Source of the DNA: Methanobacterium sp. BRmetb2
GTDB lineage: Archaea; Methanobacteriota; Methanobacteria; Methanobacteriales; Methanobacteriaceae
Reading direction: 5' to 3'
NCBI GenBank assembly: GCA_003491285.1
Contig: CP022705.1
Coordinates: forward strand, 248,001-312,000
Length of the DNA stretch: 64,000 bases
How positions within the stretch are numbered: position 1 is the first letter of the stretch; each line of letters begins with the position of its first letter. The notes under the pieces were generated by a model that saw only the letters and a program-made list of their open reading frames with translations, made no database searches and was not told the DNA's origin. Positions 24,975 to 33,974 of the stretch are shown here, in pieces. The translations under genes were made by a program, and so were the position numbers.

Positions 24975-26030
24975 ATGGCAACTAAACTTATCAGAGGAAA
25001 CACGGCAATTATTGTTGGAGCCATGTATGCCGGTTGCGACTGCTATTTTGGCTATCCAATAACTCCTGCCAGTGAAATCCTTCATGAAGCTTCTAAACAT
25101 TTCCCTATGGTTGGGCGAAAGTTTGTCCAAGCAGAATCTGAGGAAGCAGCTATAAATATGGTTTATGGAGGTGCTTCAACAGGCCATAGAGTTATGACCG
25201 CATCTTCCGGACCAGGTATAAGTTTGAAACAGGAAGGAATATCATTTTTAGCTGGAGCAGAACTTCCCTGTGTTGTAGTAGACATTATGAGGGCCGGGCC
25301 AGGACTTGGTAATATTGGCCCAGAACAGGGTGATTATAACCAGCTAATTAAAGGTGGGGGACATGGTAATTATAAAAATATTGTGCTTGCACCTAATTGT
25401 GTTCAAGAAATGTGTGATTTGACCATTAAAGCGTTTGAACTGGCTGAAAGATATAGGGGTCCGGTGATAATTATTGCAGATGCAGTTTTAGGTCAAATGA
25501 TCGAACCACTCCACTTTCCAGAGGAAGCTATCCAGCCAAAAATTGACACCTCCTGGGCAGTATGTGGAAACAAAGAGACCAAAGACAACCTCGTAACCTC
25601 CATATTCCTTGATTTTGATCAACTAGAAGAGTTTAACTTTAAAATACAAGACAAATATAAAAAAATAGAAGAAAATGAGGTAAAATTTGAAGAATACATG
25701 ATAGAAGATGCCGATATAGTACTGGTATCTTATGGAATAAGCAGTAGAATAGCCCGATCTGCAGTTGATTTAGCCCGCAAAGAAGGTATTAAAGTGGGCC
25801 TATTTAGACCTATAAGTCTATTCCCCTTCCCTAAAAATAGACTTAAAATACTTTCTGATAAAAACAAAAAATTTTTATCTGTGGAGATGAGTAACGGGCA
25901 GATGAAAGAAGATATTAAACAAGCCATTGAATGTAAGGATGTTGGATTAGTAAGTAGAATGGGTGGGAACCTTATAGATGTTGAAGATATTATAGCAGAA
26001 ATTAGAAGAGTTGCTGGAGGTATCAAATGA
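24975..26030 (+). CDS. vorB: Ketoisovalerate oxidoreductase subunit VorB
   Basis: The 351-residue alpha-type subunit of 2-oxoacid:ferredoxin oxidoreductase opens 'LIRGNTAIIVGAMYAGCDCYF' and has 'GYPITPASEILHEASK', 'QAESEEAAINMVYGGASTG' and 'TASSGPGISLKQEGISFL', the standard domain I signature for pyrimidine binding of TPP across the subunit interface. A domain II piece 'FRPISLFPFP' follows. Vor was preferred over Kor or Por because of the linked acyl-CoA synthetase and the fused VorA; the substrate range is not provable here. It overlaps vorA by four nt (ATGA). Confidence 0.87.
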   Translation: MATKLIRGNTAIIVGAMYAGCDCYFGYPITPASEILHEASKHFPMVGRKFVQAESEEAAINMVYGGASTGHRVMTASSGPGISLKQEGISFLAGAELPCVVVDIMRAGPGLGNIGPEQGDYNQLIKGGGHGNYKNIVLAPNCVQEMCDLTIKAFELAERYRGPVIIIADAVLGQMIEPLHFPEEAIQPKIDTSWAVCGNKETKDNLVTSIFLDFDQLEEFNFKIQDKYKKIEENEVKFEEYMIEDADIVLVSYGISSRIARSAVDLARKEGIKVGLFRPISLFPFPKNRLKILSDKNKKFLSVEMSNGQMKEDIKQAIECKDVGLVSRMGGNLIDVEDIIAEIRRVAGGIK

Positions 26031-27463
26031 CCGAAAATATTGAAAAAAAGGTTATTAAAAAACCAGAATCTATTTTAGATGCATATCCCCGAAAAGGTGG
26101 AAGTGCACCGACAGCAACACATTACTGTCCAGGATGTGGCCATGGAATTCTTCATAAACTTATAGGAGAAGCCGTAGATGAACTGGATATTCAAGACCGT
26201 TCTGTTTTAATTAGCCCAGTTGGCTGTGCTGTTTTTGCATACTACTACTTTGACTGTGGAAATGTTCAGGTGGCCCATGGAAGAGCACCGGCAGTTGGAA
26301 CTGGAATATCCCGAGCCGAAGATGATGCCATTGTCATGCTGTATCAGGGTGATGGTGATCTAGCATCCATTGGATTAAATGAAACCATTCAAGCAGCTAA
26401 CCGAGGAGAAAAACTGGCAGTATTTTTCGTAAACAATACTGTTTATGGTATGACTGGTGGGCAAATGGCACCAACCACACTTATAGGTGAGGTTACAGTC
26501 ACCTGTCCTGAAGGCCGGGACCCCCGATTTGCAGGTTACCCTTTACATATGTGCGAACTTTTAAACAACCTGAATGCCCCAGTATTCATCGAAAGAGTTT
26601 CACTTTCTGATAATAAACATATAAGAAAAGCTAAAAAAGCTATTAAAAAAGCTTTGCAAATACAAAAGGAGGGCAAAGGGTACGCTTTTGTAGAAGTTTT
26701 ATCACCTTGTCCCACCAATCTTAAACAGGACGCGAAGGGAGCTGAAATATTTATAAATGAGGAAATGGAAAAAGAATTTCCATTAAAAAATTTCAGAGAC
26801 CTTAGTAAAGATGTTGTTCCACTTCTAAGAGATGAGAGTGATTTTACTAAAGATTCATTAGATAATATTTTTGAAATTAGCAAAGAAGCAACTCAGGATC
26901 CTGTTGATGATGACAGTTTTATCAACAAACATGTGAAAATTGCCGGATTTGGTGGTCAGGGTGTTCTTAGTATGGGTTTAACCCTTGCCGAGGCAGCCTG
27001 TAAAGATAGGCGTCATGTTTCATGGTATCCTTCTTACGGTCCTGAGCAGAGAGGTGGTACTTCCAACTGTGACGTGGTGATCTCAGGAAAAGTTATTGGA
27101 TCACCTGTAATTCACGCCCCAGATGTTTTAGTGGCCTTAAACAAACCATCCCTTGAAAAATTTATAAAAAAGGTGGCAAATGGTGGAACCGTGCTCTATG
27201 ATACCAATATAAGTGGCGTTAAAATTCCTGATGGCATTAATGTAGTTTCTGTACCTGCATTAAAAATAGCTAAAAGTATGGGAGTAAAAAGGGCCGTTAA
27301 TACAGTCATGTTAGGGGTAATTATGGAGATGGATTATACTGGATTAAGCAGAAATGTTTTTAAAGAAGCCATTAAACATACCTTCTATAGAAAACCTAAA
27401 CTTATTCCTATTAATATAAAAATATTAGAAGCAGGCGCTAACTGGGCTAAAAAAAATCTCTAG
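26027..27463 (+). CDS. vorA: Ketoisovalerate oxidoreductase subunit VorA (beta-gamma fusion)
   Basis: The 478-residue protein joins a TPP-binding beta subunit (about 1-250) and a gamma subunit (about 295-478). The beta part has 'CPGCGHGILHKL' near 34-45 and the TPP motif 'GDGDLASIGLNETIQAANRG' starting at 108. The gamma part has 'IAGFGGQGVLSMGLTLAEAA' and 'PSYGPEQRGGTSNCDVVIS'. The whole enzyme interconverts branched 2-oxoacid plus CoA with acyl-CoA, CO2 and reduced ferredoxin. An acidic linker joins the halves. The fusion is the known state in Methanothermobacter Vor. A T-rich terminator follows. Confidence 0.9.
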   Translation: MTENIEKKVIKKPESILDAYPRKGGSAPTATHYCPGCGHGILHKLIGEAVDELDIQDRSVLISPVGCAVFAYYYFDCGNVQVAHGRAPAVGTGISRAEDDAIVMLYQGDGDLASIGLNETIQAANRGEKLAVFFVNNTVYGMTGGQMAPTTLIGEVTVTCPEGRDPRFAGYPLHMCELLNNLNAPVFIERVSLSDNKHIRKAKKAIKKALQIQKEGKGYAFVEVLSPCPTNLKQDAKGAEIFINEEMEKEFPLKNFRDLSKDVVPLLRDESDFTKDSLDNIFEISKEATQDPVDDDSFINKHVKIAGFGGQGVLSMGLTLAEAACKDRRHVSWYPSYGPEQRGGTSNCDVVISGKVIGSPVIHAPDVLVALNKPSLEKFIKKVANGGTVLYDTNISGVKIPDGINVVSVPALKIAKSMGVKRAVNTVMLGVIMEMDYTGLSRNVFKEAIKHTFYRKPKLIPINIKILEAGANWAKKNL

Positions 27464-27471
27464 GCCCTTAA

Positions 27472-27508
27472 TTTTTTTTATTTATTTTTATATTTTATTT
27501 TATTTTTT
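27472..27508 (+). terminator. T-rich terminator after vorA
   Basis: A run of eight Ts followed by several further T clusters begins nine bases past the vorA stop codon, typical of archaeal U-rich termination. Confidence 0.55.
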
Positions 27509-27651
27509 AATTCTTTCAAAAGGGAGTTCACTATAATTAAGTGAATAAATTTTGTAAATCTTTATCCATAATAAATAGTCATATTAAATTATTCTTAAAT
27601 GATTAAAAATTAATCTAATCCAATTATTATTAGTTAAATATGAGGGATCTT

Positions 27652-28965
27652 ATGAATTATAGAGGATCGGCGAAGGAATTCTTAGAAAAAAAGGATATTG
27701 CAATTGGAGATGCTGTAAAATTAACTAAAAAAAATATATCATATACTGGAATGCTTTTAGACCGGGCAGAAGATGCTGATGATAAACATCTGGTAATAAA
27801 ACTTGATAGTGGATACAATATAGGAGTAAATATAAGTGAAGCTAAGATAGAACTTTTGGAAAAAGGTCTGAAACCAAAAATTGAATTACCCCCTGTTAAT
27901 CTTGAGAAAGACCATCAAAAAATGGACATATCTATTATATCCACAGGAGGTACTGTTGCCTCAGTTATAGATTATAAAACTGGAGCTGTTCATCCTGCTT
28001 TTACTGCAGACGATTTACTGCGCGCTACCCCTGAACTCATGGATTATGCTAATATCAAAGCAAGATCAATCCTGAATATATTAAGTGAAAATATGGAGCC
28101 TTCATACTGGGTTAAATCAGCTCGTTCTATTGCAGATGAAATAAATGACGGATCAAGTGGGGTTGTAGTAGCCCATGGAACAGATACTATGCATTATACC
28201 TCAGCAGCCCTAAGTTTCATGCTTGAAACTCCAGTGCCTGTGGTTTTAACCGGTGCACAACGAAGTTCTGACCGGCCATCATCTGACGCATTTTTAAACC
28301 TTATCAGCTCAGTTATTGCTGCCAAATCAGATATAGCTGAAGTCATGGTTTGCATGCACGCCACTGATAATGATTCTTACTGTCACCTCCATAGAGGTAC
28401 AAAGGTTAGGAAAATGCACACCTCCCGAAGAGATACTTTTAGAAGTATAAATGCTTTGCCCCTTGCCAGAGTCGAAAACAAAACATTAAGACTACTAGAC
28501 AAAAACATAGATTATAAAAAGAGAGTTGAAACCGATTTAAAACTTCATGATTCTATTGAACCAAATGTAGCTTTTATTAAAAGTTATCCTGGTATTAAAA
28601 GCGATATAATTGACTATCATATTGATAAAGGTTATAAAGGAATAGTATTGGAAGGAACCGGATTGGGGCATGCACCTGAAAATATAGTTCCTTCTGTAGA
28701 AAGAGCAGTAGATAGTTCTATTCCGGTGGTTATGACCTCCCAATGTTTGTATGGGTATGTGAATATGAATGTTTATAGTACTGGCCGAAAACTAGTAAAT
28801 GCTGGAGCCATATCTGCATTGGATATGCTGCCTGAAACTGCTTATGTAAAACTTATCTGGACTTTAGGTCAAAGTGAAGATCTCAATGAAGTTGAAAATA
28901 TTATGCATACCAATATTGCTGGAGAAATTCAAGAAAAATCTTCTATTAAGTACTTTCTCATTTGA
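27652..28965 (+). CDS. gatD: Glu-tRNA(Gln) amidotransferase subunit D
   Basis: The 437-residue protein has an N-terminal AMPKBI/GatD-specific domain (about 1-75) and an asparaginase-type domain. Active-site threonine motifs are 'IISTGGTVASVI' and 'VVAHGTDTMHYTSAALSFM', and 'VLTGAQRSSDRPSSDA' also matches. GatD frees ammonia from Asn or Gln and channels it to GatE, converting Glu-tRNA(Gln) to Gln-tRNA(Gln); the pair is found only in archaea. I chose the second ATG at 27652 because GAGGGATC stands before it. gatE follows after 10 nt. Confidence 0.94.
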   Translation: MNYRGSAKEFLEKKDIAIGDAVKLTKKNISYTGMLLDRAEDADDKHLVIKLDSGYNIGVNISEAKIELLEKGLKPKIELPPVNLEKDHQKMDISIISTGGTVASVIDYKTGAVHPAFTADDLLRATPELMDYANIKARSILNILSENMEPSYWVKSARSIADEINDGSSGVVVAHGTDTMHYTSAALSFMLETPVPVVLTGAQRSSDRPSSDAFLNLISSVIAAKSDIAEVMVCMHATDNDSYCHLHRGTKVRKMHTSRRDTFRSINALPLARVENKTLRLLDKNIDYKKRVETDLKLHDSIEPNVAFIKSYPGIKSDIIDYHIDKGYKGIVLEGTGLGHAPENIVPSVERAVDSSIPVVMTSQCLYGYVNMNVYSTGRKLVNAGAISALDMLPETAYVKLIWTLGQSEDLNEVENIMHTNIAGEIQEKSSIKYFLI

Positions 28966-28975
28966 TGGTGATTAG

Positions 28976-30835
28976 ATGAATTATGAAAAACTTGGGCTGA
29001 AAATGGGTTTAGAAATACATCAACAACTTGATACAAAGAAAAAATTGTTTTGTGGCTGTGAATGTAATCTCACTGATAAAAAAGCTGAATTTAAAATTTT
29101 AAGAAATCTTAGACCTACACAGAGCGAACTGGGAAAAATTGATAGGGCAGCTTATGAAGAAGCCCGGAGAAAACTTAAATTCATTTATGAAGCATATACT
29201 CATGAAACTTGTCTGGTGGAAAGCGATGATGAACCACCCCACCCACTTAACATGGAAGCACTTGAAATAGGAATGATAATTGCCTCTCTATTGAACATGC
29301 ACATAGTTGATGAATTCCATACCATGAGAAAGCAAGTGATAGATGGTAGTAATACTGGCGGATTCCAGAGAACGGGTCTTTTAGCCACTGATGGTTACCT
29401 TGAAACTGAATATGGTAAAGTAAAGATTGAAAATCTATGTTTAGAAGAGGATGCTGCCAGGAGAATAGGTCAAAAGAAGGGTAATGTCGTTTTTAGATTG
29501 GATAGACTGGGAATTCCATTACTTGAAATCACAACTGATCCATCGATTAAACATCCTCAACAAGTAAAAGAGGTTGCCTATCAAATTGGTCAAATTTTAA
29601 GAAGTAGTAAGGTTAAAAGAGGTTTGGGGACTATACGTCAAGACTTGAATATCTCCATAAAGGAAGGTGCACGGGTTGAGATTAAAGGAGTTCAAGACCT
29701 TGATTTAATGCCTAAAATGGTTGAAAATGAAGTTAAAAGACAGGTAAAATTACTGGAAATAAGAAATGAACTTCTAAAACGAAACGCACATGTCGAAAAA
29801 ACATTATATGATGTTAGAGAAGTTTTTCAGAATACTCAATCCCGTATTATAGAAAAAAGTGAAAAAGTCCTGGCCATAAAGCTGGAAGGATTTTCAGGAT
29901 TGATTGGAAAGGAAATTCAACCAGATAGAAGATTTGGAACAGAACTTGCAGGTTATGCTAAGAAAATGGGAGTTTCGGGGCTTTTCCATACAGATGAACT
30001 ACCAGCATACGGCATATCACAGGAAGAGGTGGATCTACTTCGTGATTTATTAAAAACGTCACAAGATGATGCAGTTATCATCGTGGCCGATTGTGAAGAA
30101 AAAGCCAAAAACGCGCTCCAGGAAGTGATTGGAAGATCTAAAATCGCTTTGAAGAATATCCCTGAAGAAACCCGTAAAGCATTGCCTGACGGTAATACTG
30201 AATATTTAAGGCCACTACCTACTGCTAGTAGGATGTATGTGGAAACAGATATCCCTTCTATCAGCATAGATTTAGACCTTATTGAAAAAATAAGAAATAA
30301 TCTCCCAGAATTACCAGAAGAAAAGAAATTAAGAATAATGGACGAATATAAATTAAGTGAGGATTTGGCGGGACAGTTGGTTAGACGAGATATGGTTGTT
30401 GACTTTGAAAAGATTGTAGATACAGTCAAAGTTGATTCAAAAATTGTAGCATCCATCCTGGCTTATACTTTAAAGGAATTAAGACGTGACGGATGCAATA
30501 CTGAAAAAATTGATTTAAATAAGTTGAAAGAAACCTTCAAACTCCTTCAAGATGGTCAAATTTCAAAAGAAGCCATACCCGAAATTTTAACTACAGTATG
30601 CCTTGAAGATTGTTCCCCTATAACTGCCGCAAAAAATAAAGGACTTATTATGTTATCTGAAGTAGATGTCGAGACTTTAATAGAAGAGATTATTAAAGAT
30701 AATAGTTCCATGATTGAAGAAAGAGGTATGGGTGCAATGGGCCCATTGATGGGAATGGCTATGAAAAAATTAAAGGGTAAAGCAGATGGAAAACTGGTAA
30801 ATAAATTGTTGAGGGAGAAAATAGAAAATCATTAA
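28976..30835 (+). CDS. gatE: Glu-tRNA(Gln) amidotransferase subunit E
   Basis: The 619-residue protein matches GatE: a GatB-like core starting 'LGLKMGLEIHQQLDTKKKLFC' with 'CGCECNL', an AspRS-like insertion (about 280-400) and a C-terminal YqeY/tail domain (about 470-619) that binds tRNA(Gln). It phosphorylates the tRNA-bound Glu and joins it to ammonia from GatD. GGTGAT lies before the ATG. Coupled to gatD on the plus strand. Confidence 0.95.
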   Translation: MNYEKLGLKMGLEIHQQLDTKKKLFCGCECNLTDKKAEFKILRNLRPTQSELGKIDRAAYEEARRKLKFIYEAYTHETCLVESDDEPPHPLNMEALEIGMIIASLLNMHIVDEFHTMRKQVIDGSNTGGFQRTGLLATDGYLETEYGKVKIENLCLEEDAARRIGQKKGNVVFRLDRLGIPLLEITTDPSIKHPQQVKEVAYQIGQILRSSKVKRGLGTIRQDLNISIKEGARVEIKGVQDLDLMPKMVENEVKRQVKLLEIRNELLKRNAHVEKTLYDVREVFQNTQSRIIEKSEKVLAIKLEGFSGLIGKEIQPDRRFGTELAGYAKKMGVSGLFHTDELPAYGISQEEVDLLRDLLKTSQDDAVIIVADCEEKAKNALQEVIGRSKIALKNIPEETRKALPDGNTEYLRPLPTASRMYVETDIPSISIDLDLIEKIRNNLPELPEEKKLRIMDEYKLSEDLAGQLVRRDMVVDFEKIVDTVKVDSKIVASILAYTLKELRRDGCNTEKIDLNKLKETFKLLQDGQISKEAIPEILTTVCLEDCSPITAAKNKGLIMLSEVDVETLIEEIIKDNSSMIEERGMGAMGPLMGMAMKKLKGKADGKLVNKLLREKIENH

Positions 30836-30937
30836 CCATTAATAATTTAGAGACCATAAAGAAAACACTAGATAAATAAAAATTTTAAGCATTTATTGTT
30901 TTTCTTAAAATGTGTTTATATATTGGGGATGAGTATA

Positions 30938-31843
30938 ATGGAAGAACATGATCTTATAATTATAGGTGCAGGTCCTGCCGGATTAACTGCAGGCATATAT
31001 GCTGGAAGAGAAGATATTAAAGCATTAATACTTGAAAAAGGTGTTGCAGGAGGTATGCAAAGTGTGGCTCCATTGGTTGGTAACTTCCCTGGATTTAAAA
31101 CCATCACCGGTGCCAACCTATCTAAAAGAATGATAGAACAAGCATCCAATTATATTAAGATAAATGAACATGAAATTGTAAATTCTATCACTTTAAAAAA
31201 TGGAAAATTTTATTTTAAAACCTCAAAACAGGATTATATTACCAAGTCACTCATACTAAGCACTGGAACCACCTACAGAAAATTAGGAGCAGAAGGAGAA
31301 GAAGAATTCATTGGAAAAGGCATATCTTACTGTTCTATATGTGACGCACTACTTTTTAAAAACCGTAAAGTGGTTGTAATAGGTGGAGGTAACTCTGCAG
31401 TTGAACATGCACTGCATTTGCATGATGTTGGTTGTGACGTTACAATAATTCACCGCCGAGACGAACTTAGAGCTTCAAAACATGGACAAGATCGCCTTAG
31501 AGAAGCGGGAATCCCTATTATCTGGAATTCCATGGTTAGAAAAATCAAAGGAGATGTTGTGGTTAGAAGTATTTTGATTTATGACAAAGAAAAAGATGAA
31601 GAAAAGGAAATTAAAGTTGACGGTGTCTTCATATCTATAGGAGAAGAACCTAATAACCAGCTAGCTAAAGATATAGGTGTTGAATTAGATAGAAGTGGTT
31701 ACATCATCACTGATAAAAATCAAAGAACAAATATCCCCCAGGTTTATGCTGCGGGAGATGTAACCGGAGGAGTTAAACAGATGGTGGTTGCAGCTAGCGA
31801 AGGTGCAATAGCTGCTATTTCTGCCTATAATGATATTAATTAA
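30938..31843 (+). CDS. trxB: Thioredoxin reductase (FAD/NAD(P)-binding)
   Basis: From the ATG at 30938 the protein is 301 residues. It has the FAD motif 'IIIGAGPAGLTAGIYAG' near the start, the redox-active pair C-S-I-C at about 132-135, a second nucleotide motif 'VVVIGGGNSAVEHALHLHDVG', and 'VYAAGDVTGGVKQMVVAASEG' near the C-terminus. All are intact. In methanogens such enzymes may use F420H2 or NADPH. The 14 residues before this ATG lack an SD while GGGGATGAG fits this start. Confidence 0.92.
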   Translation: MEEHDLIIIGAGPAGLTAGIYAGREDIKALILEKGVAGGMQSVAPLVGNFPGFKTITGANLSKRMIEQASNYIKINEHEIVNSITLKNGKFYFKTSKQDYITKSLILSTGTTYRKLGAEGEEEFIGKGISYCSICDALLFKNRKVVVIGGGNSAVEHALHLHDVGCDVTIIHRRDELRASKHGQDRLREAGIPIIWNSMVRKIKGDVVVRSILIYDKEKDEEKEIKVDGVFISIGEEPNNQLAKDIGVELDRSGYIITDKNQRTNIPQVYAAGDVTGGVKQMVVAASEGAIAAISAYNDIN

Positions 31844-31960
31844 TATTTAATTTCATTAAGTAAAACCAGTGCATACTCCTATTTATTAATCTAAATTAAA
31901 TAAAAAAAATTTTAGAAATATTATCTCCTCTAAAATAAAAGAATAAGTTAATTTTATATT

Positions 31961-32107
31961 TCAGGAATTATTTGACTTTAAAAATATATATATGACATAA
32001 GCTATTATAAGGATTATAATAATCGGAAGTAGCCATATGAACAGGTAGAAAAATACTACCGCTAATACTATTGCAATTAAAATGTATATCAAATCTTTAA
32101 ATTCCAT
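31961..32107 (-). CDS. 48-residue two-helix membrane protein, probably leaderless
   Basis: A complete 48-codon frame encodes MEFKDL followed by two adjoining hydrophobic segments (about 7-27 and 28-43) split by 'LFIWLLP', ending KSNNS. There is no SD, but TTTTTATATAAAAA (32124-32137) is centred about 23 bp upstream of the ATG, exactly where a leaderless archaeal mRNA would need it. The frame is divergent from guaA and too short for most length filters. I do not recognise a family. The matching promoter makes chance unlikely. Confidence 0.7.
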   Translation of the reverse strand: MEFKDLIYILIAIVLAVVFFYLFIWLLPIIIILIIAYVIYIFLKSNNS

Positions 32108-32123
32108 ATATTTTAATTATAAC

Positions 32124-32137
32124 TTTTTATATAAAAA
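32124..32137 (-). promoter_or_regulatory. TATA box of a leaderless gene
   Basis: TTTTTATATAAAAA is centred near 32130. On the minus strand the start codon at 32107 lies at the distance expected for the transcription start. The box is palindromic and could also serve the plus-strand guaA gene. Confidence 0.5.
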
Positions 32138-32196
32138 TGTTTCTATAGAACGTTTTTTATCGATTTAAGAGAATTTAACAGTTTAGGAGATATTAA

Positions 32197-32769
32197 ATGA
32201 CGATACTGGTTGTAAACAATTATGGACAATATAACCATAGAATTTATCGGGCTCTACATTATCTTAAAATTTCATCAGAACTAGTTTCAAATTCATTATC
32301 TACAGAGCAAATTATAGAAAAAGATCCAGCCGGACTTGTTTTAGGTGGAGGTCCCAGTATGGAAAGAATTGGTAATTGTTTGAAATATGTGAAAGAGTTG
32401 GATTACCCTATCTTAGGAATTTGTCTTGGACATCAACTTATTGCCAAAGCATATGGTGGAGAGGTTAAAGCAGCAGGCGTAGAAAGCTATGCCAAAATTG
32501 AGATAAATATTGAAGATGAAGATGATATTTTTAAAGGTTTAGGAAAAAGCATGAATGTGTGGGCCTCCCATAAGGACGAAGTTTCCAAAATTCCACCAGA
32601 ATTCAAAAAACTTGCCAACTCCTCCATATGTGACATAGAAGCCATGGCCCATAAAAATAAACCTATCTATGGAATTCAATTCCATCCAGAAGTCCATCAC
32701 ACAGAAGATGGTTCTAAAATATTCAAAAATTTTTATGAAATTTGTGAAACATATAGAAATAAAAAATAA
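32197..32769 (+). CDS. guaAA: GMP synthase, glutaminase subunit A
   Basis: The 190-residue class I glutamine amidotransferase has the nucleophile elbow 'ILGICLGHQLIAKAYGG' (Cys near 79) and the His-Glu pair in 'YGIQFHPEVHHTED'. It releases ammonia from glutamine for the separate synthetase subunit B, 108 bp downstream. Archaea of this group use two polypeptides where bacteria have one GuaA. SD TAGGAGAT precedes the ATG. Confidence 0.94.
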   Translation: MTILVVNNYGQYNHRIYRALHYLKISSELVSNSLSTEQIIEKDPAGLVLGGGPSMERIGNCLKYVKELDYPILGICLGHQLIAKAYGGEVKAAGVESYAKIEINIEDEDDIFKGLGKSMNVWASHKDEVSKIPPEFKKLANSSICDIEAMAHKNKPIYGIQFHPEVHHTEDGSKIFKNFYEICETYRNKK

Positions 32770-32877
32770 TTATTATCCGTATACAAAATTCAAATTAATT
32801 CATAAAACATAACTGTAATTAATAAAATAAGGTTCATAAAAAAAATTAAGTAATAATAAATTTAACCCGGTGAAAAA

Positions 32878-33804
32878 ATGTTGGATCCATCTGATTTTAT
32901 TAAAGAAGCGATAAATCAAATTAAAAAAACTGTAGGTGATGGTAAAGCAGTTATAGCACTTTCAGGTGGTGTTGATAGTTCTGTAGCATCAGTACTTACA
33001 CAAAAAGCATTAGGAAATAAACTTATAGCTGTTTTTGTTGATCACGGCCTTTTAAGAGAGGGAGAAGCAGAATATGTTGAAAAAACTTTTGAAAAAAGGT
33101 TGAATTTTAGATTTATAAATGCCAAAGAGGAATTCCTTGGAAAATTAGAGGGTGTTGAAGATCCAGAAGAAAAAAGGAAAATCATTGGAGAAGTATTCAT
33201 AAACGTCTTTGAAAGGGTTGCTGAAGAAGAAAATGCCAAGTTCCTAGTCCAAGGTACTATTGCACCGGACTGGATAGAAAGTCAAGGAAATATTAAATCA
33301 CATCACAATTTGGCACTGCCTCATGGACTGGTACTGGAAATTGTAGAACCTATAAGAGAATTGTACAAGGACGAAGTAAGAATATTAGGACAAGAACTAG
33401 GCCTTCCCAGTGAAATGGTGAACCGACAACCATATCCCGGACCTGGACTGGCGGTTAGAGTAGTTGGTAAATTAACTCCAGAAAAGATCGAAATTTGTAG
33501 AAAGGCCAACGCCATTGTTGAAGAAGAAGTGAAAAAAGAAGGTTTAGATGAAATACTATGGCAATACTTTGCAGTTTTAACCAATACCAAAGTAACTGGG
33601 GTTAAAGGAGATATTAGAGACTTTGGATACCTGGTGATACTTAGAATGGTAGAATCTATGGATGCTATGACTGCTGATGTACCAGAACTACCATGGAAAA
33701 TGGTTAAAACCATATCAAGTAGAATCACTGCAGAGATAAGTGAAGTAACCCATGTGGCACTATCAGTCAGTGATAAACCACCAAGTACAATTGAATTTGC
33801 ATAA
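32878..33804 (+). CDS. guaAB: GMP synthase, ATP pyrophosphatase subunit B
   Basis: The 308-residue protein has the PP-loop 'VIALSGGVDSSVASVL' near 26-41 and the C-terminal dimerisation domain with 'RQPYPGPGLAVRVVGKL'. It adenylates XMP and aminates it to GMP with ammonia from subunit A. GGTGAAAAA lies before the ATG. Length is normal for the split enzyme. Confidence 0.95.
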   Translation: MLDPSDFIKEAINQIKKTVGDGKAVIALSGGVDSSVASVLTQKALGNKLIAVFVDHGLLREGEAEYVEKTFEKRLNFRFINAKEEFLGKLEGVEDPEEKRKIIGEVFINVFERVAEEENAKFLVQGTIAPDWIESQGNIKSHHNLALPHGLVLEIVEPIRELYKDEVRILGQELGLPSEMVNRQPYPGPGLAVRVVGKLTPEKIEICRKANAIVEEEVKKEGLDEILWQYFAVLTNTKVTGVKGDIRDFGYLVILRMVESMDAMTADVPELPWKMVKTISSRITAEISEVTHVALSVSDKPPSTIEFA

Positions 33805-33941
33805 TTTTTAAAAAAAATTGACTATTTTAATCCTCTTCCTTTTCTTTAATTAAAGACACAATACAAACCACTCTTTTTAATTTATTTTAAAAAAAATAAT
33901 TCTAGGTATTACTAATTTTACTCTTCAAATGCTCTCACTAC

Positions 33942-33954
33942 TTTTTTATTAAAT
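33942..33954 (+). promoter_or_regulatory. TATA box upstream of nreA
   Basis: TTTTTTATTAAAT is centred 26 bp before the nreA ATG. With no SD in front of that ATG, a leaderless transcript is likely. Confidence 0.45.
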
Positions 33955-33974
33955 CAAGTTAATATATACAGAAC

